DNA of 64,000 nt, taken from positions 510,612,566-510,676,565 of the forward strand of contig CM040121.1 of NCBI GenBank assembly GCA_022559845.1, read 5' to 3'. Below, piece by piece: positions 24,829 through 36,364 of the stretch. Both the position numbers and the translations under genes were made by a program. The DNA is from Amorphophallus konjac. Taxonomy: Eukaryota; Streptophyta; Magnoliopsida; Alismatales; Araceae. Each line of letters begins with the position of its first letter. The stretch's first letter is position 1. Under the pieces are notes generated by a model that saw only the letters and a program-made list of their open reading frames with translations, was not told the DNA's origin and made no database searches.

Positions 24829-26757
24829 TGTGACACACCCTTGGACCAAAATGAACAAGCACAATTTGTAATCAAACGGACCGATATTGGCGACCGCTCA
24901 CCCGATGCTCACCAAGACCTGGGGTAACTTGGCAATGCCAAGTGGTGGTTGTGTGGGCTGGGCCCTTGCTGGTAGAGGGCCAGCAAGGCCAAGGTTTGTT
25001 TCCCCAAGGGTATGGCTGCCCAATTCAAGGGAGCCGACGAGGTGCCAAGGGCACGGGTTACACTCCTCACCCCACGGTGATCTCTTGAAGCAAGGAGCTC
25101 AAGGATCGGGCTCTCACTCTCATGGCCAGCGGAGTTTATGAACTAATATTGGGAAGAACAAGCACAAAATGGAGCTAGGTTGGAGCACTTACTCGACCGG
25201 TTTGAAGAAACCGGTCCCGCTCGGAGATGAGGGCGAGCGGGGAGGCGAGTGTTCCCCACACGCCGCGTCGGAGAAGCTTGACCTGCTCAAACGATTACAA
25301 CACTACACCTCTCGCAGGAGGGGGGGGATCTTGGGGTGGGGGTTAACTGATATTACATCTAAAACTACCTCCACACAGGGAGGGGCCTTTAGCCGGCCAA
25401 GCGGGGTGGGGAAATTAATCTAAGAAATGATAATCTTCGATCTTCGTCGGTGCTGCCAACCCTCTCTGCCTGTGGACAGACGGTTGATGAAGTTGACGCT
25501 GCGGCCACTCAAGAATTTTTCTGAAGACGGGACTAGTGAGGATTTCTTCGTAACTGGAGCGGGATGATGCCAGAAGTTTTTTGATTTCTTCGGGCACCGC
25601 TGCTGGTCGGGGTAGGGGTTTGAACAGGGTGGCATACCCTCGGCTTTGACAGCTTCAGGTTCCCAACAGCAGGGAGAAGAGGGTGCCACGATCGCTCCCG
25701 AGCTCAGAATCTGGTGCCACCAGAGTCGTTGGAATCCTTGACGAGTCCTCTTCAAAGCAAGACTGACGGGGAAGCCAAATGTTGGCGGAGCAGACCGGTA
25801 GGCTCAGAACACTGAGGAGGGGTCGGGGCAGACTGAGTGGAGGCAGAACCGCGTACCCGGGGAAGAAAATTGGTAACTTTCAGTTCCAGATGCCAAACTG
25901 AGTTCCGCTTGTGGAGGTGAAAGAGAACTCGGAGTAGAAGACTTTTGATGAAGAACTCTTGCTCAGATTTCCACTAGGATCGCCGCAGTGGAGCTTCCCA
26001 TCAGGTTCAGGTGCTCTGCCAGGGAAGCTTCGCGCAGTCGAGGGAGAACGGCTCTCCCGGGTAGCACGGTGCTCTGACGATGACGAAACCACCGCCGTTG
26101 CGAAGAGGACAGGAAGACGCTTCCGTGGGTACCTCTTGTGTCTTCAGATTCGCCAGAATAAGGCCGGGGTCGCCGCTGCAATCTACTGGTTCTCTGCAGG
26201 TACTCAGCTGCAAGCAGGTTCACCGATGTAGATCTCTAAATGACCTCGAAAGGAGATGACAAACAAGGGAATGGTGAAGGGGAGATGGTGAATGGTGGGA
26301 GGGAAGTGTGGGGAAGGTATTGGGGAGGTTAGAAGTGTTGGGGGAAAGCTGGAGAAGGGGGGGGGGCGCAGGAGATTGGGGTTCTCTTCAAAGGGTGGAG
26401 GGAGAGGTGATGGGGAAGAACAAGGAAGAATGGAGGTGATGAGAGAGGGGGGGGGGGCGACCCTAACCAAAGGGGGAGGGGCTTGGGCGACCTAGGGCTG
26501 TGGAGGGAAGGGGAAATTTGAATTCAAATGGCCTAGGGAGGTGGAGGGGTGCTTGGGGTAGTGGGAAGGGTGCTTGGGAAAGTGGGAGGGGTAGTTGGGG
26601 GTTGGGAGGTGAGATGGGGATTGGTGAAGGGGTCTTGGGAAGGGGTGGAGTATTGAAGAGGGTTGTGGAGAATGGGGAGAGGCTTTAATGGGGTAGGTGG
26701 GGAGTGGAGGTGGTTGGGAGGGGAGAGAGAGAGGGTAGGGCGCAGCCCTCCCTTGTG

Positions 26758-26831
<74 letters not shown>

Positions 26832-27263
26832 AATCACTCCCAAGGGTTTCTCACCCAACTAATGGAATCTCTCCAATAGGAAATTTGAACTCTCAAATGG
26901 TAATTTTCATTCATTGATTCATTAAGTTGAAATGGGGGGGAATGGGGTCCTATATATAGGCAACCCACATTTTACAAAAAGACCCAGACATTTGACTCAA
27001 TGACAAATAACTAAGGAAGGGGGGGGGGGGGGGCGCCCATGGGCCTAGCCCAATGAATTGGGCCCAAAACTAATCTAATGAGCCTAATGACACACAAACT
27101 TAGCAAAGACCTAGGGACATGACTCAAATAAAAGGGAAAATACATCAAATGACTCAAATAAAAATTACATAGGACTCAAAATTAAATAACTAGACCATGC
27201 TAGATGCAACCGGGGCGAGGAGATGAGCTGTGAACGTGGGCATGGGAGGTGATGTCCCCATCA
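24829..27263 (-). repeat. 3' LTR of Ty3 relic J
   Basis: On the minus strand this begins TGATGGGGACATC at 27,263, just after the purine-rich end of the integrase gene. It ends GGGTGTGTCACA at 24,829, a typical Ty3 LTR end. A minus-strand TATA box (CCTATATATAGG) lies at about 26,948-26,960. It contains a (AG)n run (26,757-26,826), G runs, and several G-rich frames that are not genes. The matching 5' LTR was not found. Confidence 0.55.
26757..26826 (+). repeat. (GA)n microsatellite
   Basis: About 70 bases of uninterrupted GA dinucleotides lie within the LTR of relic J. Confidence 0.95.
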
Positions 27264-28599
27264 TACTCCCGGGGTGCGAAGAACTCGACTCCGTCGAGTA
27301 AGTGTCCTTCCCTCCTCGGAGGGTGTAGAAGTGGTATTGCCGTCAAGTCTTCCGAACGAGACCAATCCATCCACCTGCCGAGATAGCGCTCGTATACCTT
27401 GCTCCTGGTGGTAGTGACCTGTTCATCCAATATTCGTTCAATGCGCTCACGCTGGGCTCTCTTGGCTGGTGGTCTCTCCTCACGGGTGGGTGCTCTCTCA
27501 ACGGAGGGAATAGGCTCAATATCCTCACTAGGTACCACCGTGGGTCCCTTATATGGCACTAGGTTGGCTACATTGAATGTGGGACTCACTCTATACTCCT
27601 CGGGGAGATCTAACTCATAGGCATTAGCGCCAATGCGCCCCAGGACCTGGAATGGACCAGCCCCACGTGGCCTCAATTTGGAGATGACTCCCGGGGGGGG
27701 AGCCTCTCCTTCCTCACCATCACAAAGTCACCCACGTGGAATTCTTGGTGATGCCGAAGGGAGTCAGCCTGTCTTTTATAGATCTCATTTTCCTTGCTAA
27801 TGTGCTTGCAAAGGTTTTCATGTAATTTTGTGAATGTTGACATTCTAGGGGTGATGGGTAGACCTGGGCAACCAAAAGTAGACCAATCATGCTTTGACGC
27901 CAAGAAGACTTTGATGGAATGAGGAGGACCGGGGCATCCATAGGTGATCCGGTCATGCATGGGGGTGACAAATGCTGGGGGACCCGGACATCCATGAATA
28001 CTTCTATCATGCCTACGACTCATGATGAGTGAAGGTGGACCACTACATCCGAATTTGGACCACTCATGCTTTCTACTTGACATGTGGGTGATATGAATGA
28101 ATGGACTCAACATAGTGTTCATGTCAAGGGGTGTGGTAAGCCTAGACACATGCATGCTTTTGCCAAAGGTGACCTCCATGTGTAAAGGTGTGGGACAACC
28201 TTTGAACTCCCATTGGAAAGGATCGAATGGATCTAAGAAGGTGGTCATCATGGGGTGGGGCACATCCTTATTACCTAGGGATATGTGGCTCAAGGTCATG
28301 GCTCCCAAGGTGTAACCCAGGTCTAGGATGGGGTGGGTTGGGTCAAACATGGTGGGTTGGGATAGGGAAAGGTGGGTGGTGGATAAGGTAGTTGGGTCCC
28401 ATGGGTTCTTTGACCCCCATTGGAAGGGATCAAAGGGATCATAAAAAGGGTTATCGAGGGGGAGGGGCCCTATGTCCTCAAGATCCTCAAATGGTGGTGG
28501 GTTATCCTCCTCTATTGAGATAATTGGGCCGGAGTTCTTTGTGGGTGGGTCGGCCATGAGGGGAGGGCTTGACTCTCCACCCGATATAAGAAACTCCAA
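27200..28599 (-). pseudogene. Ty3 integrase C-terminal remnant with chromodomain-like tail
   Basis: On the minus strand, 27,673 to about 27,830 reads the end of a Ty3 integrase (HVGDFVMVR), and 27,200-27,676 continues in another frame (RPRGAGPFQVLGRIGANAYE, then TFNVANLVPY). This is the GPF/Y-type C-terminal domain. It is followed by a chromodomain-like segment (YERYLGRWMDWSRSEDL), which in chromoviruses steers integration to chromatin. A frameshift separates the two frames near 27,676-27,700. Upstream, where the integrase core and reverse transcriptase should be, the frame instead encodes repeats such as HDWSTFGCPGLP, GCPGPP and DPFDPFQW (about 27,850-28,450). The catalytic domains are therefore absent. 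The element is dead. Confidence 0.7.
27850..28080 (-). repeat. Tandem units encoding H-D/E-W/R-S...GCPGPP
   Basis: Four units of roughly 55-70 bp each encode a variant of KHDWSTFGCPGLP or MHDRITYGCPGPP. They lie in frame directly upstream of the integrase remnant of J, where catalytic domains are normally found. Confidence 0.6.
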
Positions 28600-29086
28600 A
28601 TTGAGGAGAAGGTCTCATTGGGCGTGGGGAGGAATAGAAGGAGGTCGCTAGTGTAGCAACTAATGGTGTAAACCGAGGTGATAGACCCGACACAAAGGTG
28701 TAGGAGGTCAAGGCTCCTAGATTGGTGGGCCATGGGGGTCAATAAGCCGGTCAACTCAAATTGCCAAGCTAAGCCCTTGAGAAGGTCCTCTAATATTTTC
28801 ACTTGGTAGGATGTTTGGATTATGGCGTGATAGGAGGAGATGTGCACTATGGGAAGGTTTTCCTTTATGGGAGGGAAATCGTGGGCCGTGATCTCTCTTA
28901 TTGGGCTTTTCTTTAGCTAACTAACAAGGGGTTCTCCTAAGATTAGTTTGGCCCTAACTAGAGAGGATGGTGTAAGGTGAAGGTCACCATGTGATGCTTC
29001 TTTTTCTACTTGGTCATGGGTGGTCTCCGTGGTAGGGATAGGGTCCGGAGTGTTCACCACTATGGGATCGGGTATGGGTTCCTCCT
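28600..29086 (-). other. Linker between gag and integrase remnants of J
   Basis: No protease, reverse transcriptase or RNase H motif was found on either strand. Short frames here seem to be chance. Confidence 0.45.
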
Positions 29087-30109
29087 CTAAAGAGGTGAGA
29101 GGGTCTTTTGGTGGTATGGTGATGAGGGTTGGTGCATGGCGCTCCCGGGGTGGAAGGTAAAGGGAAACTTGGTTTGGGATAGGGAGGGGAAATAGTGGGG
29201 GACTAGGACATGGGAGTTTTGGGGGAGGGAGTGGGTTGGTTGGGGTGGCTTGGGTTGGTCGGTCTTGGGGGGAGTGTCCCTTATAGGGAAAAATGGAGGG
29301 ATAGTGGTGGTCCTTATTGGGGAAACTTGGTCAGTTAGGGGTCTCTTCCCCTTAGGATCGGCCAGTTGTGGGGGGGTGGAAGTGGGGGCCAATTGGATTT
29401 GGATAGTGAGGTTTGTGGATGGAGGTTTTGGTTGGGGTGTGGGGATCCTCATGGGATTTGGTGGAGAGGTGGATACTTGGTTTATTTGGGTCTTAAGGGA
29501 GAGGACTTGGTCGCGAAGTGTAGTTATGATGGTTGAGAGGTGATTTGTTGGGAGTGGTGGGGGTGGAGACCAAAGGACGGTCTCAAGTTGGCCGGGTGGG
29601 GATGGAGGAGTGGTAGTGTTCCTCGAGTTAGGGGTGCTTGAGTAGGAGGGGTGGGAATGTTTGGGGATGTAGATCTTTCTAAGTTCTAGATTCATCTCTT
29701 CACATGAGTGAATAGGTTCTTGTCTTCCAACCCCCCTTAAGCCCTCTATGTGTTCCCACTTACTCTTGGCTTGACCCCGAAGTCGTCCCTTGGCCTTTCG
29801 GACTCTCGCGGGTCCATATGCCCAAGTCTTTTCAAAGTACTTTTCTATGGTAGCCTCCCACCTAAGATAGTCACTAGAATGTGATCCGTCAAAGGTAATA
29901 TCCCTATCTAGGATGAAGTCCATGGGTGGCGAGTAGGCTAAGTAGGAGGTGGTCATGATGATCGGGGGGATAAATGCAAGGGTCGGACTGATGATGACTC
30001 CAATGCAAGCGTGCCCTAGGACTTGACTTGATAGAGACAAGTCAAATGGTATCAGAGCAAGTCGTCTAGTTTGTCCCAACAAGTCGGGGTCCTGCAGTTT
30101 GAGATTCAA
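29087..30109 (-). pseudogene. Ty3 gag-like gene of relic J
   Basis: A 340-codon minus-strand frame has, after a likely true ATG near 29,960 (MTTSYLAYSPPMDF), the sequence FDGSHSSDYLRWEATIEKYF. Further on it has RGQAKSKWEHIEG and EEMNLELRKIYIP. This order fits the Retrotrans_gag domain of Ty3 elements (FDG...YLxWExxxEKxFE...W...MKxxLRxxFxP). The C-terminal half is proline/threonine-rich without a zinc knuckle. The protein would form the virus-like particle. With no pol downstream it is a remnant, although this frame itself remains open. Confidence 0.6.
30048..30060 (+). promoter_or_regulatory. tRNA-iMet primer-site-like sequence, opposite to gag J
   Basis: TGGTATCAGAGC lies on the + strand within the leader of the minus-strand gag gene, only about 90 bp before a purine-rich tract (CAAGTGGAAGGG, 30,139-30,150) and the LTR-like block K. 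The orientation does not fit J. Confidence 0.45.
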
Positions 30110-30151
30110 GAATCAAGGTTCGAGGTCGAACCTTCTTCAAGTGGAAGGGTT

Positions 30152-32018
30152 TGACGGAATCGGCTACAACAAAAGTATCAAATATATATCTATGTTTAAT
30201 CGTCTCTTGTTAATTGGGCTGTATGTTTGGGCCAAATGGGCCATGTTTTATATTTTGTAGTAATTATGTCCCCAACTATTATGTAAGAGTCTTTTTTATT
30301 TGTCTTTTAGTCTTCCTAAGGGAGTTATGAGTGGTAGGAAGTAGGTGTTAGGTGAGTTGTCTTTTGGTCTTCTTTGTGGAGCCTATAAAAAGGTCATGTA
30401 ATCTTTGTTTAATGCAATGAAGTTGATTCAAAAATATTTGGAAAACTACCTCCACGTGAGGCCCTTACCCCCCCTTCCACCTCTCTCATTTTGGAGTGGA
30501 TTCTCCAATATTTTCCTTCTCTCTCTAGGAGTGGATTCTCCTGGGTTCTTTCTTCCCTCTCCTCTTTCCCAAGCTAGTGCGCAACTCTCCCTTCTATTCC
30601 TTTCTCTCCATCTTCCTCTACTACCCATCACCTGCAATGGCAAGGACCCCCTGCCGCCAACTGCTACCCCTCCTCAAAACCTTCTCTCCCCACCCTCCCA
30701 GTGAACCCTCCCTACGGTTCTTCTCCTTTCACACAGTCAAGACTCACCTCCCACCTCGTCACCCTTCTCCCTCTCTCTACGAAGCCTAGTGCCAAGTCCC
30801 CTCTCTCCCTCTCTTCTCTTTCCCCTCCATTTTCCTCTCCTACGACACCATATCTTCCCCTCTCTCTTAGCCTTCCTACGACGTCTGTCCAGGGCCGCTA
30901 TCCCTCTTCCCCCCCTTCCTCATGCGGTCCCTCTTCCCCCTGCACCTCCCCCTCTCTCTGAACTTCACTGTCAGCGCTCCCAACTCCCCTTCCTCTTTCT
31001 CTCTCTAACCTGCACCGGAGCGGTGCGTCTTCCTCCTCAACTCATCTCTCTCCCCTTCGAACCCCCTCCTGCTCTCCCTCTCTTACTCTTCACACACTGC
31101 ACCGCTCACTTTCCTGTCTCCCAACCCATCTCCTCTCTTCAAACTCTAAACTACGCTCACCCCCTCCCTACGTTGCCCTCTTTCTCCCTCTACCCTTCGG
31201 CCCGCCTTCACTGATCGTGAGCTCTCACCCTGCTGCTTGCATGCATGCACACCCGTCACACACACCACCTACAAGCCCCGCCGACCGCCTGCCCTCTCGT
31301 TCCCCCTCTCCCTCACACTCTCAAAACTCACGCGGTGGCCCCCTGTTTGGAACAGGGGCACCGCCGGTGCTCCCGTTCCCCTCCCCTCTCTCCCCTTTGA
31401 AGCCTCCAACCCCCTCTTCTCATTCCCCGCTCCCTTTACTCATCTGCCCCGTTAGGAAAACCCGCCCTCCCCATCACCGACCATCATGACAGCAGCGAGA
31501 TCGCCACTAGCAAGCCATTCCCCTCCGAGCACGATCCCCTTCTTGAGCTTGGCAATACCTAGGACGCGGCGGGCACCCAGGCCACCCGATGAGCATGGCA
31601 CTCCGCCATGCAACCCACGCCCTATGCACCTCCAGCCGACGTTGCTGAGGGCCCGAGCACGCCGTAGTGTTCCAACAGTCCGTGCTCGCCACTGTCGTCG
31701 TCCACGTATCGGCAGGGTCCGTCCCCCCCACTCCGAGCATGGCAATCATAGCGGCCACTCCTCGCCCCGCTGCCCTCAGCTCGCCACCTTCAGCACCGTC
31801 GACCAGACCACCGGATGTATATGCCAACAAATCCCACAGCAATACACAGCCAGCCGTGGGTCACCATCTGCCACTCTGTCAACCGCCATGAGCTCCCCTG
31901 CTATCCACTGTTCCGAGCAAGCCAGGCCCCCACATCGCTACCACACTGCCGCTGTCGCTCCTTCTCTCTCTAAATCATGTTCTCTCTCTCTCTTCCCTCC
32001 CTCCCTCTCTACGGGATG

Positions 32019-32055
<37 letters not shown>

Positions 32056-32258
32056 GTCCCTCTCAATCCTCTCTCTTCACACCTCTCTCTCCCATCCCAC
32101 TCTAACTCTCTCTTTTCTCTCTTTAAATCACTCACGTGATCCCCCTTCTCACCTTCTCTCTCTAGCCCCACACTGCCTGCCTTCGCTTCCCCGGCAACAC
32201 CAGTCTCTCCCTTGCCCCTTCCTAGCATGCCTGAGCAGAATGGCGTTCGATAGAACAC
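30152..32258 (+). repeat. LTR-like block K
   Basis: After the purine-rich tract the sequence starts near TGACGGAATC (30,154). It contains GGGCC-type U3 text and a TATA box (CCTATAAAAAGG, about 30,383-30,394). A long CT-rich leader-like part follows, with many proline/serine frames that I regard as compositional. An AT repeat lies at 32,022-32,053. The right end (about 32,230-32,260) is uncertain and no second copy is present. Confidence 0.4.
32022..32053 (+). repeat. (AT)n microsatellite
   Basis: A short TA dinucleotide run lies near the end of LTR-like block K. Confidence 0.9.
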
Positions 32259-34391
32259 ATGGGTGTTTGTTCATCTATCTTTGCATGCTGATCTTACTGA
32301 AGGTTGATGGTTACTGTGTGGGCATCACTTATGTCAAGAGTGCTATCTCAAAGGAACAGTGAGCTTGGGTGGAAGTCCACCTGTTTATCATCTCTCCCCT
32401 GGATGCTTTGGTTGCTGGTTACTTCATCAATGCGAAAGACATCACAGGAGCTGAACACATAAGAGATTTCTATAATGATGTTGCAACAGTGCATGGTTCT
32501 GCAAAGAATTTTCCCTCATCATGCCCTTCAAGACTAAACCCAGGAATGTGCATGTTCCAATAGTATGTAGCTCAAGGGAACCGCACAGCTCTTTCAGTTT
32601 GAATGCAGCATACGATTCATGACAGATGAAGAATATCGTGACTCTAGGTGTGGCTATTCGATGTGGAACTTGGTATGATTGCAAGCTTGATTTAAAGAAG
32701 TGTTCTGCAAGATAAATCAACGTAATGCAAGGTTTTAGGGAGATATCCAAAAAAAAGTGATGAGAAATATCAAAGAAAATGGAAAGAAAAGAAAAATCTC
32801 GGACTCGGAAGGTCGTCTCACGTCACGGGACGAGTCCTCTCCATCCATTGCTATTATTCTTTTAATTCTTCCTAATGTTCTCAATCTCAACTTCATGATT
32901 TGCCACTCTGGGCACTCCTGATTATCATTTCTCTATTCTTCCAAGGCAATTCATGCCATACTGTGGCATCTTTCGATTCTAAGCAATTCACTGTCAAGTT
33001 TTCTGATTACCCCTACCACTCTGGGCATCATCACCTTGATCTCAATCTTTCATGCACAAATCTTATGATTGTCAGGGTTGTCATCCTCATGACTGAACAA
33101 CAAACAATGATTCCTTTCATGATATGCCTTGCATGTCTCGTGCCTTTTAAAGATATGCCTTAATGCCGGGTTTGGATTCCATTTATGATACTATTCAAGC
33201 TAGGCTTTACATGTATAACACCATTCATGCTATGTTGATTAAAGGCTTTAATCAATGCTTGATGCATTCATGCTATCCATGTTTTGATTCGTGCTATGAT
33301 TCATGCTATGTGCATGCGATGCTGTGAAGCTACAACCATTGTTTGTTATCTTTCATGATAGCTTGGCTAATCAACTTTTAAGCGCAGGAGGAAGCTCTTG
33401 GTCCCACCGTCCGGGCATCATCATTCAAGTCCCACGGTGTTTGCATCTCATTACTCGGTTCCCTATGCTTATTGCTTCACCATCTCCCTGTATGCATTCC
33501 TACTATATAATATCTACGCTATTAGATTATATCAAGGACTTTGTGGCTTTGATAAATCTAGAATTTGAGTTCTCCTTCATCAAAAATAATGATGATTCCA
33601 GAGGAATCTTAGTCGTACGGATAGGCCGTTGAGCCATCCAAGATTGGGGACGATGGTTCCCTTTTTGTGAGTTGGTGCACGGATAAACGGGCTTCGACTT
33701 AGTATCAGCTCACAAAATCAGATTCTTGACTCAGTCTGGGTAGCTTAACAATATTATCCTTGATTATCTTATATTTTAATTTTTCCTTTAAACCCAGCAT
33801 GCATTCATGTAGGACTTTGAATTTACCATGGAAAATTAATCTAACAACTCATTTTGAGAGTCAAATGATCTTAATTTTCAAGATAAGAGATGTTTCACGC
33901 CGAATTGTGTCCTTAGTTCGCCTTGTTGCCGTTTTAGGCTGTTTCCTTGAAAACTCTTTTGTTTAGATTTCTATCCTCTTATTTCAATTCATTTCTCTTA
34001 GATCCACCTTGGCTGCAGCACGTCCACATTGACTGGTAACCGCTCCCCAATGGTGAAACCTACAGGTTTGTGACCTGGGATACTTCCACCGTGCTGAAAG
34101 TTGATCACTCTTTATTATCACCTTTGTGCCCGCATACACACTCCTTCCTTATCTAAACAACTGTTGCATTCATTGAATCTCCCCAAGATCGCTTCATCCC
34201 GAGCTTTTGATTCAATTCTTATCAAGTGATGTTAATCGCGTGTCTCATCATACCTTGGCATCTACTTTTCAGTCCGCTTTCACTTCATTTCATTACATTC
34301 CTTTACATTCCACGGTGTTTCACCCCATTTCATTCCATTTCATTCCACTCCGTCTCGCTCCCTTGCAAAGCAGACGCCAAGGCGGGGCATC
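32259..34391 (+). other. Element E 3' interior, mostly non-coding
   Basis: This runs up to the right LTR of E. A coding-like stretch at 32,369-32,580 (containing VAGYFINAKDITGAEHIRDF) does not match any family I recognise and is interrupted by stops soon after; it may be a captured gene fragment. The rest is unassigned. It ends with the purine-rich AAGGCGGGGCATC next to the LTR at 34,392. Confidence 0.5.
34379..34391 (+). promoter_or_regulatory. Polypurine tract of E
   Basis: AAGGCGGGGCATC directly precedes TGTAGACAC of the right LTR; it would prime plus-strand DNA synthesis. Confidence 0.6.
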
Positions 34392-36359
34392 TGTAGACAC
34401 GCCAAAATTGACATCATTTTGAGCATATCTCCTATCGCACTGCGATGCCTCATTTGACCCTTAAATCGACTTATTTGAGTGATTTCCCTCATTTTTCTTG
34501 AATATCCAGCTTTCCCAAGTTCTTCCACATGTTTCCTATTTTTTCAGATTTTTTTGATATTTTTTCCATTTTTCCAGGCCTTACATCAATTAATGGCCAG
34601 CTCCCAGTCGCCAATTAATGGGCGCCCCTGACCTAGGCGCCCATTCTTGGAATTGGCGCCCAGGGTCTGGGCGCCCATTGAAATTGGCGCCCAGCTGATG
34701 GGTGCCCATTCCTCCAGTGTCATTTTGGCCGATTTTCTGACTTTTTTAAATAATGACAGTCTCCCGGTCGCCTTTTAATGGGCACCCATCACCTGGGCGC
34801 CCATTCTTGGAATTGATGCTCATTCCAATTGGCGCCCAGGTGATGGGCACCCATTCCTGCAAGCTCCGTTTTGGCCGATTTCTGGAATGTAATAATTAGT
34901 GACCCTCTGGAAAGTCGCCAATTCTTTAAATAGCGACCGTTCGGAAGGTCGCCAATTCTTTTCTTCATATTTCGAGCCAAATTCGGATTATTTTTGATTC
35001 CACGACTGTTCGGAAGGTCGCCATTTCATGAATGGGACCCCGTGTGGAAAGTCGCCAATTTTCTTGCTATATTTTGAGCTTTTAACTTCGTCATAAATTC
35101 GTATTAATTTCTAATTAGCGACCACCTCATGGTCGCCAATTCATTTCAAATTTTGGCAAGTCCTAATCCGTCTTGAAATGTCTTGGAATTGGCGACACTT
35201 AATTCTGCCATCCTTTTAAATAGCGACCGTCTGAGTGGTTGCCAATTCTTCCAGAATTTCGAGCTCCGGCAGAACCTCCTTCATTCTCCGTTTTGAGCCC
35301 CCTTTTCACTTGGGAAAGGATCCTAAGACTTACTAAGGTTGAAGGGACACATGGCCATGATTTATCTCTTTCCAGATCCAACTTAAGCATACTTTCTTAA
35401 TTTTTCTTGGATTAAACTCTGAATTTTGGCCCTATAAATAGGACCCCTCTCTCCCTTGTGTTGAAGGAATCAACACTAATCTAAGGGGAGGTGCTGCTGG
35501 ATTGAAGCCTCAAGGAAGGAGCTCCCAAACCTCAAGGCTACAGCCTTTGGAGCTTCTTCCTCCATTGAAGATCTTAGAGCCAAATTGGAGAAGGCCACTA
35601 AGCTTTCCTACCCCTTTCTCTTATTATTTCTTTGGTTGATATTCATTGCATGCATCATATTCCTCTTCCTTTTTTTATCATCTCAATATTGAGATCTCCC
35701 ATATTGTGCACTCTAGCACATCTCCCAATTGTGCAACACTTGCACATCTCCTCTATTTTATCATTCATCATACTCCCATACCCTTTTACATAGGGGTTTA
35801 AGGCCAAACACCAACAAGGTGTGTTCTTATACATGCTCTTCATGTTTATTTCTATTATGAGCTTGATGCTACACTCACCTTGGTTCTAATCCACATTTTT
35901 ATTGATATTTTCTTTGTTTTGCAAGGGTAATCAAGCTAAGAAGAACTCTCTTCATCGGCCGGCCGATAGGAAGGGAAGGTGACACTCACAATCTCCCACG
36001 CTTTAAAGATATTATTCATGATCCCTCCTTGTATTTATCGTTATATCTATTTGAGGTAACCCCTCTGGCGATCACCCTCCTATAGCATCCTACGCATGCT
36101 CCCTTTTCTATCTCTTTCCCCTTATTTTCCCCTTTATTAATCCCTTAGGGCAACTTTGAGAACGGAACTGTCGGCCGGTTAATTCAACCGATGAAAGAGG
36201 ACGCGCGATGGGGCCCACACCTCTCCTCACACACAGCCCCGTTAACCGGGGTCGATTAGCGTACTCGACCCTCCGGGGTCGAGTGCGCTAACCGGGAGCG
36301 GTTAACAAAGGCACCCTTATTGTTAATTGATTTTTCTAAGTGGATTTCTTAGATCTACA
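34392..36359 (+). repeat. 3' LTR of element E (with MITE insert)
   Basis: Closely similar to the left LTR (17,243-19,051), with the same palindrome clusters (34,615-34,850 for TGGGCGCCCA; 34,910-35,250 for GCGACC/GGTCGCC pairs) and TATA box (CCTATAAATA, 35,431). It differs mainly by a 169-bp insert at 36,148-36,316. The two LTRs show scattered substitutions and small indels, so the insertion is not very recent. Confidence 0.85.
36148..36316 (+). mobile_element. Tourist/Harbinger-type MITE
   Basis: A 169-bp non-coding insert is flanked by TTA on both sides (36,145-36,147 and 36,317-36,319). Its ends read GGGCAACTTTG and, in reverse complement, GGGTGCCTTTG. The sister LTR has the empty site CCCTTATTG at the same place. 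The TTA target duplication and GGG...TTTG ends fit PIF/Harbinger-type MITEs. The interior carries inverted GTTAACCG/CGGTTAAC segments. Confidence 0.8.
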
Positions 36360-36364
36360 CTAAC

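Larger units (their letters stand above)
17243..36359 (+). mobile_element. LTR retrotransposon E (Ty3/Tat-like, probably non-autonomous)
   Basis: This is bounded by two related LTRs (17,243-19,051 and 34,392-36,359) that start TGTAGACA and end CTACA, with an imperfect 5-bp target duplication. After the left LTR comes TTGGCGATCACGGTGGGACA as a putative primer site. Before the right LTR comes a purine-rich AAGGCGGGGCATC. The TGTAGACAC start and GGGGCATC tract are typical of Ty3/Tat-type elements. The interior has a proline-rich gag-like frame (20,183-22,486) but no recognisable protease, reverse transcriptase or integrase of its own. The middle (24,829 to about 32,258) is occupied by other elements (J, K). 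It sits inside element C. Confidence 0.75.
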
